A stretch of 64,000 nucleotides of DNA from Phocaeicola massiliensis B84634 = Timone 84634 = DSM 17679 = JCM 13223 (lineage in GTDB: Bacteria > Bacteroidota > Bacteroidia > Bacteroidales > Bacteroidaceae): NCBI RefSeq assembly GCF_000382445.1, contig NZ_KB905475.1:248001-312000 (forward strand), given 5' to 3'. A program made the position numbers and the translations under genes. Of the stretch, positions 17,700 to 26,740 are shown one piece after another. The first letter of the stretch is position 1. Each line of letters starts with the position of its first letter. The notes under the pieces are model-generated. The model made no database searches. It was not told where the DNA came from and was given only the letters and a program-made list of their open reading frames with translations.

Positions 17700-18386
17700 A
17701 TGTGGTTAAGTAATTCATCTATTGGAAGGAAAGTGGTGATGAGTGTCACAGGTATCGCCCTTGTCCTGTTTCTGACGTTTCACATGGCGATGAACCTTGT
17801 TGCGCTCTTCTCGGAAGATGCTTACAACATGATTTGTGAATTCTTGGGAGCTAACTGGTACGCGTTGGTTGCAACTGCCGGACTGGCTGCTCTGTTTGTA
17901 ATTCACATCATCTACGCTTTCTGGTTGACCATGCAGAACCGTGCAGCTCGCGGTAGCGAACGTTATGCAGTGAACGTTAAACCTAAGTCGGTAGAATGGG
18001 CATCTCAGAACATGCTTGTTCTGGGTATTGTCGTTATTGCCGGATTGGCTCTTCATTTTGCCAATTTCTGGTACAAAATGCAGTTTGCCGAAATTATCGG
18101 TGTTCATGATTTAGGCGCATTCGGTCCTACAGACGGTGCCGCTTACATTAAAGAAACATTTGGCAACCCCGTATTTACAGTGCTTTACCTTATTTGGTTA
18201 GCAGCTTTGTGGTTCCACCTGACTCACGGATTCTGGAGTGCTTTGCAGACTTTGGGCTGGAGCAATAAAATCTGGTTCGAGCGTTGGAAGACTATTGGTA
18301 ACATCTACTCTACTTTGGTAGTTCTTGGTTTTGCAGCAGTAGTCGTTATCTACTTCGTGAAATCACTCGCTTGTGGTGCTTGCTAA
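17700..18386 (+). CDS. sdhC: Succinate dehydrogenase/fumarate reductase cytochrome b subunit
   Basis: A 228-residue membrane protein with about five hydrophobic helices and conserved histidines (FHMAMN, FVIHIIYAFW, HLTHGFWSALQ) that would bind heme b. It matches the single-subunit cytochrome b558-type anchor used by Bacteroides. It anchors the flavoprotein and iron-sulfur subunits encoded next and exchanges electrons with menaquinone. In Bacteroides this complex works mainly as the fumarate reductase of anaerobic respiration and succinate production. It is the first gene of a three-gene operon behind a strong promoter. Confidence 0.92.
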   Translation: MWLSNSSIGRKVVMSVTGIALVLFLTFHMAMNLVALFSEDAYNMICEFLGANWYALVATAGLAALFVIHIIYAFWLTMQNRAARGSERYAVNVKPKSVEWASQNMLVLGIVVIAGLALHFANFWYKMQFAEIIGVHDLGAFGPTDGAAYIKETFGNPVFTVLYLIWLAALWFHLTHGFWSALQTLGWSNKIWFERWKTIGNIYSTLVVLGFAAVVVIYFVKSLACGAC

Positions 18387-18414
18387 TCGTAAATTGTAAA
18401 TGATAAAATTGTAA

Positions 18415-20379
18415 ATGAATATGGCTACTATAGATTCTAAAATTCCTGAAGGCGCTTTAGCCGAGAAATGGACCAATTATAAAGCTCATCAAAAATTGGT
18501 AAACCCTGCCAACAAACGTCGTCTTGACATTATTGTGGTAGGTACCGGTTTGGCAGGTGCTTCGGCTGCTGCTTCACTGGGTGCTCTGGGTTTCAAGGTA
18601 TTAAACTTCTGTATCCAGGACTCTCCTCGTCGTGCACACTCTATTGCTGCACAGGGAGGTATCAATGCTGCTAAGAATTATCAAAATGATGGTGACTCTG
18701 TTTACCGTCTTTTCTACGATACAATCAAAGGTGGTGACTACCGTGCACGCGAAGCTAACGTTTATCGTCTGGCAGAAGTGTCAAATGCTATCATCGACCA
18801 GTGCGTAGCTCAAGGTGTTCCTTTCGCTCGCGAATACGGTGGTTTGCTGGATAACCGTTCATTCGGTGGTGCTCAGGTATCACGTACATTCTATGCCCGC
18901 GGTCAAACCGGACAGCAGTTGTTGCTGGGTGCTTATTCTGCATTGAGCCGTGAAGTTCAGCGTGGTAACGTGAAGTTGTACACTCGTTATGAAATGTTGG
19001 ACGTTGTGCTGATTAAGGATAACGAAGGTGTGGAACGCGCCCGTGGTATTATCGCCCGCAACCTGGTTACAGGTAAGATTGAACGTTTTGCTGCTCATGC
19101 GGTAGTTATCGGTACCGGTGGTTATGGTAATACTTACTTCTTGTCTACCAACGCTATGGCGTCAAATGGTTCGGCTGCTATGCAGGTTTACCGCAAAGGT
19201 GCTTACTTTGCCAATCCTTGCTTTGCACAGATCCACCCGACCTGTATCCCTGTACACGGTGACAAGCAGTCTAAACTGACTTTGATGTCCGAGTCATTGC
19301 GTAATGACGGACGTATCTGGGTTCCGAAAAAGCTGGAAGATGCCAAGGCATTGCAGGCAGGAACTAAGAAACCGACCGATATTCCTGATGCAGACCGCGA
19401 CTTCTACTTGGAACGCCGTTATCCGGCATTCGGTAACCTGGTTCCCCGTGACGTTGCTTCACGTGCTGCGAAAGAACGTTGCGACGCCGGTTTCGGTGTG
19501 AACAACACAGGTCTGGCTGTATTCCTTGACTTTAAATACGCTATCGACCGTCTGGGTGAAGATGTAGTTCGTGCCCGTTACGGTAACTTGTTCGATATGT
19601 ACGAAGAAATTACTGACGAAAATCCGTACAAGACTCCGATGATGATATTCCCGGCTATTCACTATACAATGGGTGGTATCTGGGTTGACTATGAACTGAT
19701 GACTTCTATCAAGGGCTTGTATGCTATCGGTGAAGCTAACTTCTCTGACCACGGTGCAAACCGTTTGGGTGCATCTGCATTGATGCAGGGATTGGCTGAC
19801 GGTTACTTCGTATTGCCTTATACTATCCAGAACTATTTGTCAGACCAGATTCAGGTTCCCCGTTTCTCAACAGACCTTCCCGAATTCGTGGCTGCTGAAA
19901 AGGCTGTAAACGATAAGATTCAGAGACTGATGAATATCAAGGGTCATCGTTCGGTAGACTCTATTCACAAGGAACTGGGTCACATCATGTGGGACTTCGT
20001 AGGTATGGGACGTACCAAGGAATCTTTGACTACTGCTCTGGCTAAACTGAAAGAAGTAAGAAAGACCTTCTGGAGCGACCTTCGCATTCCGGGTGAAGCT
20101 AATGAATTGAATGTGGAACTTGAAAAGGCAATCCGCCTGGCTGATTTCATCGAAATCGGTGAGCTGATGGCTTACGATGCATTGAACCGTGAGGAATCTT
20201 GTGGTGGTCACTTCCGTGAAGAACACCAGACTCCGGAAGGTGAAGCGCTTCGTCACGATGACAAGTTCTCGTATGTAGCTTGCTGGAAATACACAGGTGA
20301 AGGAAAAGAACCCGAATTGATCAAGGAAGATTTGAACTATCAGTTCGTTAAGGTTCAAACTCGTAACTATAAGTCTTAA
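18415..20379 (+). CDS. sdhA: Succinate dehydrogenase/fumarate reductase flavoprotein subunit
   Basis: A 654-residue flavoprotein. The dinucleotide-binding motif [16 protein letters not shown] lies near residue 42, and [16 protein letters not shown] carries the histidine that binds FAD covalently. The active-site region [10 protein letters not shown] and the C-terminal [11 protein letters not shown] segment are typical of the family. It oxidises succinate or reduces fumarate at the cytoplasmic face of the membrane. It lies 28 bp after sdhC and 20 bp before sdhB. ATG at 18415 or the one at 18421 could be the start; they differ by two residues. Confidence 0.95.
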   Translation: MNMATIDSKIPEGALAEKWTNYKAHQKLVNPANKRRLDIIVVGTGLAGASAAASLGALGFKVLNFCIQDSPRRAHSIAAQGGINAAKNYQNDGDSVYRLFYDTIKGGDYRAREANVYRLAEVSNAIIDQCVAQGVPFAREYGGLLDNRSFGGAQVSRTFYARGQTGQQLLLGAYSALSREVQRGNVKLYTRYEMLDVVLIKDNEGVERARGIIARNLVTGKIERFAAHAVVIGTGGYGNTYFLSTNAMASNGSAAMQVYRKGAYFANPCFAQIHPTCIPVHGDKQSKLTLMSESLRNDGRIWVPKKLEDAKALQAGTKKPTDIPDADRDFYLERRYPAFGNLVPRDVASRAAKERCDAGFGVNNTGLAVFLDFKYAIDRLGEDVVRARYGNLFDMYEEITDENPYKTPMMIFPAIHYTMGGIWVDYELMTSIKGLYAIGEANFSDHGANRLGASALMQGLADGYFVLPYTIQNYLSDQIQVPRFSTDLPEFVAAEKAVNDKIQRLMNIKGHRSVDSIHKELGHIMWDFVGMGRTKESLTTALAKLKEVRKTFWSDLRIPGEANELNVELEKAIRLADFIEIGELMAYDALNREESCGGHFREEHQTPEGEALRHDDKFSYVACWKYTGEGKEPELIKEDLNYQFVKVQTRNYKS

Positions 20380-20399
20380 TTATTAATTGTATAGAAATC

Positions 20400-21155
20400 A
20401 TGGATAAAAATATAAGTTTCACACTGAAAGTTTGGCGTCAGAAAGGTCCTAAGGACAAAGGACATTTTGATACCTTCCAAATGAAAGATATTCCGGGTGA
20501 TACCTCATTCCTGGAAATGATGGATATCTTGAACGAGCAGCTTATCAATGAAGGTAAAGAACCTATCGTATTCGACCACGACTGTCGTGAAGGTATCTGC
20601 GGTATGTGCTCTATGTACATTAACGGACATCCTCACGGACCTGCTACAGGTGCTACTACCTGCCAGATTTATATGCGTCGTTTCAAAGACGGTGATACCA
20701 TTACTGTTGAACCTTGGCGTTCTGCCGGTTTCCCGGTTATCCGCGACTTGATGGTAGACCGTAGCGCATACGACAAGATTATGCAGGCGGGTGGTTACGT
20801 GTCAATCAATACCGGTGGTATTCCTGACGCTAACGCAATTCCTATCGCGAAACCTATTGCCGATGAGGCTATGGATGCTGCTGCATGTATCGGTTGCGGT
20901 GCTTGTGTTGCTGCATGTAAGAATGGTTCTGCTATGTTGTTCGTTTCTGCAAAGGTCAGCCAATTGGCACTGTTACCTCAGGGTAAAGTGGAAGCTGCAC
21001 GCCGTGCGAAAGCTATGTTGAGCAAAATGGATGAACTGGGCTTTGGTAACTGTACAAACACTCGTGCTTGTGAAGCAGAATGTCCGAAGCTGGTTTCTAT
21101 CAGCAATATTGCTCGTTTGAACCGTGAATTTATTGCTGCGAAGCTGAAAGACTAA
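20400..21155 (+). CDS. sdhB: Succinate dehydrogenase/fumarate reductase iron-sulfur subunit
   Basis: A 251-residue protein. An N-terminal plant-type ferredoxin domain has the [2Fe-2S] ligands in [11 protein letters not shown] and a later Cys in GATTCQIY. The C-terminal half has [14 protein letters not shown] and [13 protein letters not shown] for the [4Fe-4S] and [3Fe-4S] clusters. It relays electrons between the flavoprotein and the cytochrome b anchor. It ends the operon and is followed by a strong terminator. Confidence 0.95.
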   Translation: MDKNISFTLKVWRQKGPKDKGHFDTFQMKDIPGDTSFLEMMDILNEQLINEGKEPIVFDHDCREGICGMCSMYINGHPHGPATGATTCQIYMRRFKDGDTITVEPWRSAGFPVIRDLMVDRSAYDKIMQAGGYVSINTGGIPDANAIPIAKPIADEAMDAAACIGCGACVAACKNGSAMLFVSAKVSQLALLPQGKVEAARRAKAMLSKMDELGFGNCTNTRACEAECPKLVSISNIARLNREFIAAKLKD

Positions 21156-21185
21156 TTACGGTTAGTTTTACTTGATATTTGAGAG

Positions 21186-21213
21186 TGCCCTGCCTTTTGG
21201 CGGGGCATTTTTT
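21186..21213 (+). terminator. Intrinsic terminator of sdhCAB
   Basis: The stem TGCCCTGCC (21186-21194) pairs with GGCGGGGCA (21199-21207) around TTTT and is followed by T6. It touches the last codons of the convergent AraC gene. Confidence 0.88.
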
Positions 21214-22075
21214 ATTGCAATATCTTCTGTATCTCGGCACTTTTTTCTTTTCGGAGATTTCGCGGAGAGTCTCCGAAGTACTTCTTACAGAAGTTGGAGA
21301 AATTGGAGAGTGATTCAAAACCGTGTCCGAAACAGATTTCGGAAATAGATAACCGGTCGTCCCTTAACTGATAAAGAATGCTTTCTTTTCGTTGTTCGGT
21401 CATCCATTCGTGAACGGGAACATGGAAAATTGCATCAAAAATACGACGAAAAGTGGTAAGGCTATAACCTCCCAGTTGGGCAAACTCTTCTACAGTCTTT
21501 ACTTTTTTGTAATTCTGAATGACGAAGTATTGGAATGAAGTGGTATATTGGGAAAGAGGGTGTATGAGGGATGCCAGCTCATAATCAGTATAATAGTGTC
21601 CTAATATAAAAGCAAGTTCTTTGCGTTTTAGGGATAGGAGTTCACGGCAGATTTTGGGTTCTGATAAGTACGTATTGGTACATATCAGAAAATATTCCAG
21701 TGCAGGGACGATTTTTAAGGGTGTATTGATCAGAGGTCCTGGGATGTCATTCATAATATGGTGGTAACGTTTATCACAAAACAGTTCCGGTTGATTGAAG
21801 CGGTAATAAATACATTCCGTATCTATCATTGCCAATATTTCAATTTTGGCGGTGATAGGTTGTAAAATGAATTCTCCCGTTTTGACAGTAGTTCCTGCAT
21901 ACTCTTCGCTATTTACCAATATTTCTCCTTTCAGGATGAAGAGCATAAAATTGAACTCACTTCTTATGACAGGGATATGGAATCCTTGCTTATGAAAGAC
22001 GTGGAATACTGCATTTTCCACTGATTTTGGACACATTTGACATTTGTCCGTGTTTCCACAAAAGACATCAGGCAT
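21212..22075 (-). CDS. AraC family transcriptional regulator (287 aa)
   Basis: The C-terminal about 100 residues form an AraC double HTH: TVEEFAQLGGYSLTTFRRIF and then ISEICFGHGFESLSNFSNF followed by CKKYFGDSPRNLRK. The N-terminal 170 residues look like a cupin-type sensory domain (FILKGEILVNSEEY, TGEFILQPI) after a Cys-rich start (CGNTDKCQMC) that might bind metal or a redox signal. It converges on sdhB and lies downstream of the fimbrial operon on the same strand with its own promoter. A role in controlling the fimbrial genes is possible, but nothing in the sequence shows it. Confidence 0.85.
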   Translation of the reverse strand: MPDVFCGNTDKCQMCPKSVENAVFHVFHKQGFHIPVIRSEFNFMLFILKGEILVNSEEYAGTTVKTGEFILQPITAKIEILAMIDTECIYYRFNQPELFCDKRYHHIMNDIPGPLINTPLKIVPALEYFLICTNTYLSEPKICRELLSLKRKELAFILGHYYTDYELASLIHPLSQYTTSFQYFVIQNYKKVKTVEEFAQLGGYSLTTFRRIFDAIFHVPVHEWMTEQRKESILYQLRDDRLSISEICFGHGFESLSNFSNFCKKYFGDSPRNLRKEKSAEIQKILQ

Positions 22076-22104
22076 TAAAGTGGGGGCTTTGGTTTGTGTA
22101 CAGG

Positions 22105-22134
22105 CAAAAATAAAATAAATAATTTGATTTACAA
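22105..22134 (-). promoter_or_regulatory. Promoter of the AraC gene
   Basis: On the minus strand, TTG (22134-22132), a 19-bp spacer, then TATTTTTG (22112-22105) fit the Bacteroides consensus and lie 30 bp before the start codon. The rest of 22135-22366 shows nothing recognisable. Confidence 0.7.
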
Positions 22135-22366
22135 TGAATAAGGTGAAATAATGTTATTGTTTATGGTGGGGAGATGATGCAAGAATGGAATTAGAAAAGT
22201 TTTTTTGAGATATGATATTGTTTTGCCGTTTCAAGTAAAACGAATGGTTTGTTAATCCTTAATGGCTATATTCGGATTCTTCATTGCATTCAGAATGATA
22301 CAATGATAGATAAATCTGGGATTTCCTAATGTGTTTTGTATATGGATGGAGTATAGGGATAAAAAT

Positions 22367-22417
22367 GCTCCGCAAATGAAATAAGCCTTTCCCAAGAACC
22401 TATTTTATTTGCGGAGC
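22367..22417 (-). terminator. Terminator of the fimbrial operon
   Basis: A 17-bp stem with one mismatch (22367-22383 against 22401-22417) is followed on the minus strand by ATTTTTAT, 46 bp past the fimbrillin stop. Confidence 0.8.
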
Positions 22418-22463
22418 TAAAGAGTTATGTTAGAGGAAAACTACTTTTCCGAACAAGATAGGT

Positions 22464-23471
22464 CTATTTGTTAATGTCAATATCACTATCACCATTAGTT
22501 GCCCAATCATCAGAAGTGTCAATTTTACCATCAATTTTAACTTTATCTCCACTTAATATGAGTGTATAAGTAGTCTTTTTGCCTTCTGTCCATGTTTTTC
22601 CTCCTAAACTTACAGTAATAGGATTGCTTTCTGCATGAATCTCAGTGTCTACATCACCATATTTCTTTGTAGCTGAATAAGTTACTACTATCGTTGCATC
22701 ATCGGGGACTGTTTGTGGCATTAACATTAATGTTGTGCTGTTATAGTCATTATTGTCTGTATAGGTACCTAATAGTGTAGCTGTTGTTCCATTAACAACT
22801 GTTGCGTTTGTTGGGGTTGCAACGTAGCCGGTTTCCTCTTTATTAATGTGATCAGTCCATATCCCAGTCTCATAATTATATTTACCATCTTTAAATACAC
22901 CATTTATAGCTACTGATTTTACAGTATATGTAACTGTCTCATCATCACCTTTTAAATTAAATAACACTTGTGTCAGTGCGTGTTTAAACGGTAGAGATAC
23001 GGCGTTTGTTGTACTATATTCTTGATTTTCTAACTTTGCAACAAGTAAATCATGTTGCGAAGTTATGTCTGTTGCTATGGTATATTTAAGTGTTGGGTAT
23101 CCTGCAGTCTCCTTAGTGAATGTTGCTTCAGATGATGTGGTATCATATCCAAAGAAATGCATCTTCTTCCCTACTGGCCAATAATACTTTTCTGTAGATT
23201 CCCATACATCTTCTCCATTTTTTTTTGTAAAGTAACCGTTTGAAATTACATCTAATGCATCTGTGGAGTATGTAGCCCCATCACTAGAATATGCATTTAC
23301 TGTAAAGTTCCCTAAACTATTTGTTGTTGTTACTGTAGCCCTTGTTACTGGAGTATAACCAAATCTAATTTCAGCTTTACCCTTTTGTCCATTATCAATT
23401 CCATCCATTTCATTTTGTGAGCAACTTGTGATTGCTAATGCAGCTACAGCCGCAAATAAAATCTTTTTCAT
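22464..23471 (-). CDS. Fimbrillin family lipoprotein (Mfa/FimA-like, 335 aa)
   Basis: The lipoprotein signal MKKILFAAVAALAITSC (Cys17) is followed by SQNEMDG. The body has the pattern of the Bacteroidetes fimbrillin/Mfa-like family: IRFGYTPVTRATVTTT, the YYWPVGKKMHFFGYD motif and LPFKHALTQVLFNLKG, which occur in most fimbrillin-type proteins. It is probably a pilus subunit or tip adhesin exported as a lipoprotein and assembled by strand exchange (type V pili). The start at 23471 was chosen over one 13 codons upstream because it begins the signal peptide. It is the last gene of a three-gene operon. Confidence 0.85.
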   Translation of the reverse strand: MKKILFAAVAALAITSCSQNEMDGIDNGQKGKAEIRFGYTPVTRATVTTTNSLGNFTVNAYSSDGATYSTDALDVISNGYFTKKNGEDVWESTEKYYWPVGKKMHFFGYDTTSSEATFTKETAGYPTLKYTIATDITSQHDLLVAKLENQEYSTTNAVSLPFKHALTQVLFNLKGDDETVTYTVKSVAINGVFKDGKYNYETGIWTDHINKEETGYVATPTNATVVNGTTATLLGTYTDNNDYNSTTLMLMPQTVPDDATIVVTYSATKKYGDVDTEIHAESNPITVSLGGKTWTEGKKTTYTLILSGDKVKIDGKIDTSDDWATNGDSDIDINK

Positions 23472-23513
23472 ATTCGTATGTTTTAAAGTTAATAAATTCA
23501 TTTGTTTCATATT

Positions 23514-24482
23514 TTAATTAACGGGTAATATCACATCCTCTTCATTCTCCCAATTATCAACATTGCCACCGATACCTCCGCCTCCCGAAGGAGGAACTTC
23601 CACATCATCCACCACAATCTTTTCATCCTCCGGCAGCTTAATCTCTATTTCCGGAGGTTGAGGATTATGGTCTCCTTCTCCGGGCTCATCTCCGTCATCG
23701 GGAGGTCTCACCGCTTCCGTGATTTCTACTTTCGCCTCTTGTTTGGAACCATCCACCCTAACTATAATCAGTTCCAAAAACCGGGCGATATCGGCTCTGG
23801 CTTGCGTCAGCTTGGGATGACCGAAACAGGTAAAACTACCTTTTATGACTCCGTCTCCTTTGCCGGTTTCGCAATAAATGGGAGCAAAGCGGCATACACC
23901 TGCATCTTTACCCAGGTGATAACATTCTGCCATTCCGGAAACACTGCCAATGACGGAGGCGACATTTTTTAATCCTTCTGTCTTTATGGCGAAAGTGTAA
24001 GTCGTTACCACAGCTTTGAGTTTCACCTTCAGCATAGGCAATTCATTCTCTTTCCCGACTTCCACATCATTCAGAGACAGCATATAAAAAGCATCCGGTC
24101 CCCATACCATGTTTTCTGTTTCACTGATGCCCAGCCCTGTACAATTTCCGGTGCACGCCATTATTGTTTCATAACTTCCTTCGTCTTTTACTTGCACCAC
24201 TTCGGTATCATAATTGTAAATTACAGCCGAATAGTGTCCCGGAGGCACTTTTACCTCTCCGCCTTTTACCGGCAGATAAGTATCTATCTTTCTTCCTTGG
24301 TCGTCTTTCGGATAAAAAATAACCCTGACGCCTTCCGGCAAATGATCGGTCACCCCTTCCCAATTGAGCGAAATATTGATTCCTGTGACAGGATAATCAT
24401 CTAAAAGCGTGCGGCGGCTACACCCCCACATTACCGGTAGTGAGGAGAAAAGCACAAGGAATAAATAGCGTGCTCGTTTCAT
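23514..24482 (-). CDS. DUF5119-type fimbrial accessory lipoprotein (322 aa)
   Basis: An N-terminal signal ends in WGC (Cys21). The sequence after it, LDDYPVTGINISLNWEGVT, with VRVIFYPKDDQGRK, VPPGHYSAVIYNYDTEVV and a Pro/Glu-rich C-terminal tail, matches the DUF5119 family that accompanies fimbrillin genes. It is probably a surface component or anchor of the pilus; the biochemical role is not known. The ATG at 24482 was chosen because it overlaps the stop of the upstream DUF3575 gene (ATGA), implying translational coupling. The longer frame would lack a signal peptide at its start. Confidence 0.78.
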   Translation of the reverse strand: MKRARYLFLVLFSSLPVMWGCSRRTLLDDYPVTGINISLNWEGVTDHLPEGVRVIFYPKDDQGRKIDTYLPVKGGEVKVPPGHYSAVIYNYDTEVVQVKDEGSYETIMACTGNCTGLGISETENMVWGPDAFYMLSLNDVEVGKENELPMLKVKLKAVVTTYTFAIKTEGLKNVASVIGSVSGMAECYHLGKDAGVCRFAPIYCETGKGDGVIKGSFTCFGHPKLTQARADIARFLELIIVRVDGSKQEAKVEITEAVRPPDDGDEPGEGDHNPQPPEIEIKLPEDEKIVVDDVEVPPSGGGGIGGNVDNWENEEDVILPVN

Positions 24483-25108
24483 ATTCTTTCTCTCCTCTTC
24501 GTTATCAACCATACAAGCGAGATTTTCGCTTTGGTAGGGCCTATGAAGTTGTATTGTCCGCTACTTGTCCACACTAGTGATTCTTCGTACGGGGTATATT
24601 TTCGGTATTTTGTTGTCAGATATCCGATGCCCAGACTGAATTCGAATGCCAGATGTCGTGATACCGGAAGGGAATACCCATAACTGAATCCTGCTGCACC
24701 ATAATATTTCCCTTGATAACCGTCCCCTTTATATTGGAAGTCGTAAATGCCCCCTTCAGCGTATAGCCCGATAAAATGTCCCGTCAACTGGCGGCGCCCG
24801 GCGCGGTTGCCCAGCCAGAACCGGCTTTCTATGCCGCCCGATAGCAATTGATAACAAATTTCTTTGTTGCTATCAGACCACCAGGGACATTTATATTCGG
24901 CGTTCAATGACCATTGTCTTCCTATGGGAACTTCTATCTCGATGTTAGGGGCTAGCGCTATGTCGTACAATAAATTGTTTTTTACAGCAAGTATTGTCTT
25001 GCCGGTATTCTCCTTTTGGTTTTTGTACTCTATTGGCTGTGCATCTATGTTTGGGGGCAATAGGCACAAAAGCACGAATATGCTGAATATAGTAGTACAT
25101 TTTCCCAT
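24479..25108 (-). CDS. DUF3575 outer-membrane beta-barrel protein (209 aa)
   Basis: A signal peptide (MGKCTTIFSIFVLLCLLPPNIDAQ) is followed by AVKNNLLYDIALAPNIEIEV and GRQWSLNAEYKCPWWSD, the start of the DUF3575 family. Alternating strands and the terminal KISLVWLITKRR suggest a small outer-membrane barrel. DUF3575 genes usually head operons with DUF5119 and fimbrillin genes, as here. A TATATTTG box (25136-25129, minus strand) lies 21 bp upstream of the start codon. Confidence 0.82.
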   Translation of the reverse strand: MGKCTTIFSIFVLLCLLPPNIDAQPIEYKNQKENTGKTILAVKNNLLYDIALAPNIEIEVPIGRQWSLNAEYKCPWWSDSNKEICYQLLSGGIESRFWLGNRAGRRQLTGHFIGLYAEGGIYDFQYKGDGYQGKYYGAAGFSYGYSLPVSRHLAFEFSLGIGYLTTKYRKYTPYEESLVWTSSGQYNFIGPTKAKISLVWLITKRRERI

Positions 25109-25128
25109 AAATCATTTTTTATATGAGG

Positions 25129-25136
25129 CAAATATA
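25129..25136 (-). promoter_or_regulatory. -7 box of the fimbrial operon
   Basis: TATATTTG on the minus strand matches TAnnTTTG; the -33 region is only A/T-rich. It would give a short leader of about 14 nt. Confidence 0.5.
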
Positions 25137-25402
25137 GAAGATATAATCTGAAAAAAAACTTATTAAACGCCCTATTTAGGGAGTTGAAAGGGTCTGTGAA
25201 GCGATTGGAAGGATTTTGCAAGTTTTGAGGGGAGATTGTGGAAATAAAGCGGGTGGTAAGTTTATTATTCGGACTTGTTGCTAGTGAAATGTTTCATATT
25301 CTTTATTTTGATACTCCTTTTTTATCGTATTGTTATATTGTGTGCGAAAACGGATTTATTCTGTGAAATAATTCTAAAAGGAAGCCCGATTTGAAGTAAA
25401 GA

Positions 25403-25434
25403 TTTGGAGAGAATAAAGGGAAATCTTATATTTG
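25403..25434 (+). promoter_or_regulatory. Promoter of candidate small RNA
   Basis: TTTG at 25403-25406, a 20-bp spacer, then TATATTTG at 25427-25434. This is one of the best consensus promoters in the window, yet no protein gene follows. Confidence 0.7.
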
Positions 25435-25440
25435 TTATGT

Positions 25441-25511
25441 GATTTTTTTCATAGTATTAGATTTAAGGTTAACAAAGGTTGGAGCAAGGCGTTGCTCCTT
25501 TTCCTTTTTTT
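25441..25511 (+). ncRNA. Candidate small RNA of about 70 nt upstream of susC
   Basis: A consensus promoter is followed 47 nt after its -7 box by a GC-rich hairpin (GGAGCAA/TTGCTCC, loop GGCG, 25481-25498) and the T-rich tract TTTTCCTTTTTTT, so a discrete transcript of about 70 nt is predicted. It has no start codon with a usable frame. The hairpin and preceding bases recur at 31905-31955, after susD. Small RNAs near polysaccharide-use loci are known in Bacteroides, but this one is not antisense to susC. It is inferred from sequence only. Confidence 0.5.
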
Positions 25512-26636
25512 ATAAGTTTCTCTTTCTATCTTATTACTTATGAATCATGTTCTCCATCTCTTTATTTCCATCTGAAAACTACTATATGTACACCCACTTT
25601 CTAGGATTAATAGAATTTTAGTGGGGATAGTTTCGTTTGTTCTTAAAAACCTTCCGTTCTTTATTGTATAAGAATGAGGGGGTACATTGTTCTCTTGGGG
25701 ATTTAAATATCATATCACAAACAAAGGGAAGAATAAGCCGTTTCTTAGGCTCAGCCAAGTCCTTTTAAACGGAAGATTATTACAGTCTTCCACAGCAGAC
25801 CGTACAGTCTACTGTAACGGACTGTACGGTCTACGGTAGCGGACTATACAGTCCACTGTGGGAGACTGTAGTAATTCGACGGACAGGCAGGCATAATCGA
25901 AAGGACGAAAATGCTTGTTCCGGTTAATGAAACGACTTAAAGAGTTCAAAACATATGCAGCATTTGAAAACCGGAGGAAATAACATCCGGTGACAAGTAT
26001 TTGCTTGATATGTTAAATCCCTAAAAATAATAACTGCCCCAGAATAGTTGCACCTACTTATGACCTCATACTCTTATTCCTTTTTCTGACATACTTTGCT
26101 TATTTTATTCATTCACAACGAAATATCCGTTTGTTGGTTTATAAATAGGCTGTTTGTGAAATGCCCATATTGGGCTTTTCCTTCTTGAACAAGCGGTGCA
26201 AATGGGTAAACGATGCGAAAACATTTGCTTGGTTTTACAGATAATCACTTCAGTGCTAGTTGACTGTGAAGTACTCCGTCAGCATAAAAAGCTTCTGCAG
26301 CTCTTTCTTTTATTAATGAAAGCAAAATATATATTAACCATAGCCGTAATTAAGTAATCACAATAGGCTTTGCCAAGTCGTGTATTCAGGCAGGACAGAG
26401 ACACTGACAGTTGCTCGATGAAATTTATGCTGTTCCTAAAAACTGCTTTCTGTTCAAGATTGCGAAGACAGATGATGTTCCCTGCTAATTTTCTATTAAT
26501 CCATTTTCTACAGACAGGCATTGGAGATAATATATAAAATAAATTGAGTTCTCTTTTTGCTGAAGTGTTTTCGATGTGTGTTTCTTCAAAGGGGATAAGA
26601 ATTTTAGAGAATTATAAAAAAAATAATGAAAATAAA
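25512..26636. other. Long intergenic region before susC
   Basis: Apart from the nested palindrome at 25776-25875 I find no supported feature. A minus-strand frame of 80 codons (26279-26521) shows no family motif, has no promoter or clear ribosome site, and may be decayed coding sequence. Confidence 0.4.
25776..25875. repeat. Nested palindromic element
   Basis: An outer stem of 20 bp with two mismatches (25776-25795 against 25856-25875) encloses an inner perfect 13-bp stem beginning AGACCGTACAGTC and a further GGACTATACAGTCC palindrome. All are variants of a GGACTGTACGGTC-type unit. Confidence 0.75.
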
Positions 26637-26666
26637 TTTGATTCTGCCAATAAATGTATATATTTG
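26637..26666 (+). promoter_or_regulatory. Promoter of susCD
   Basis: TTTG at 26637-26640, an 18-bp spacer, then TATATTTG at 26659-26666; the start codon is 74 bp further on. Confidence 0.65.
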
Positions 26667-26740
26667 CAGTGATATATGATAAACACGTTTGTGAGACTCT
26701 TCTTTTTAGAAGTTTTTATTTACCTTAAAAAAACAATACT

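Noticed and set aside
21212-22075. AraC regulator as controller of fucose use or of the S-layer genes
   Set aside because: It is 4 kb from susCD with a fimbrial operon between and is unlike the short S-layer regulators; nothing in the sequence links them.
26279-26521. Minus-strand frame of 80 codons before susC
   Set aside because: It shows no family motif, signal or promoter; it may be decayed coding sequence but I cannot support a gene.
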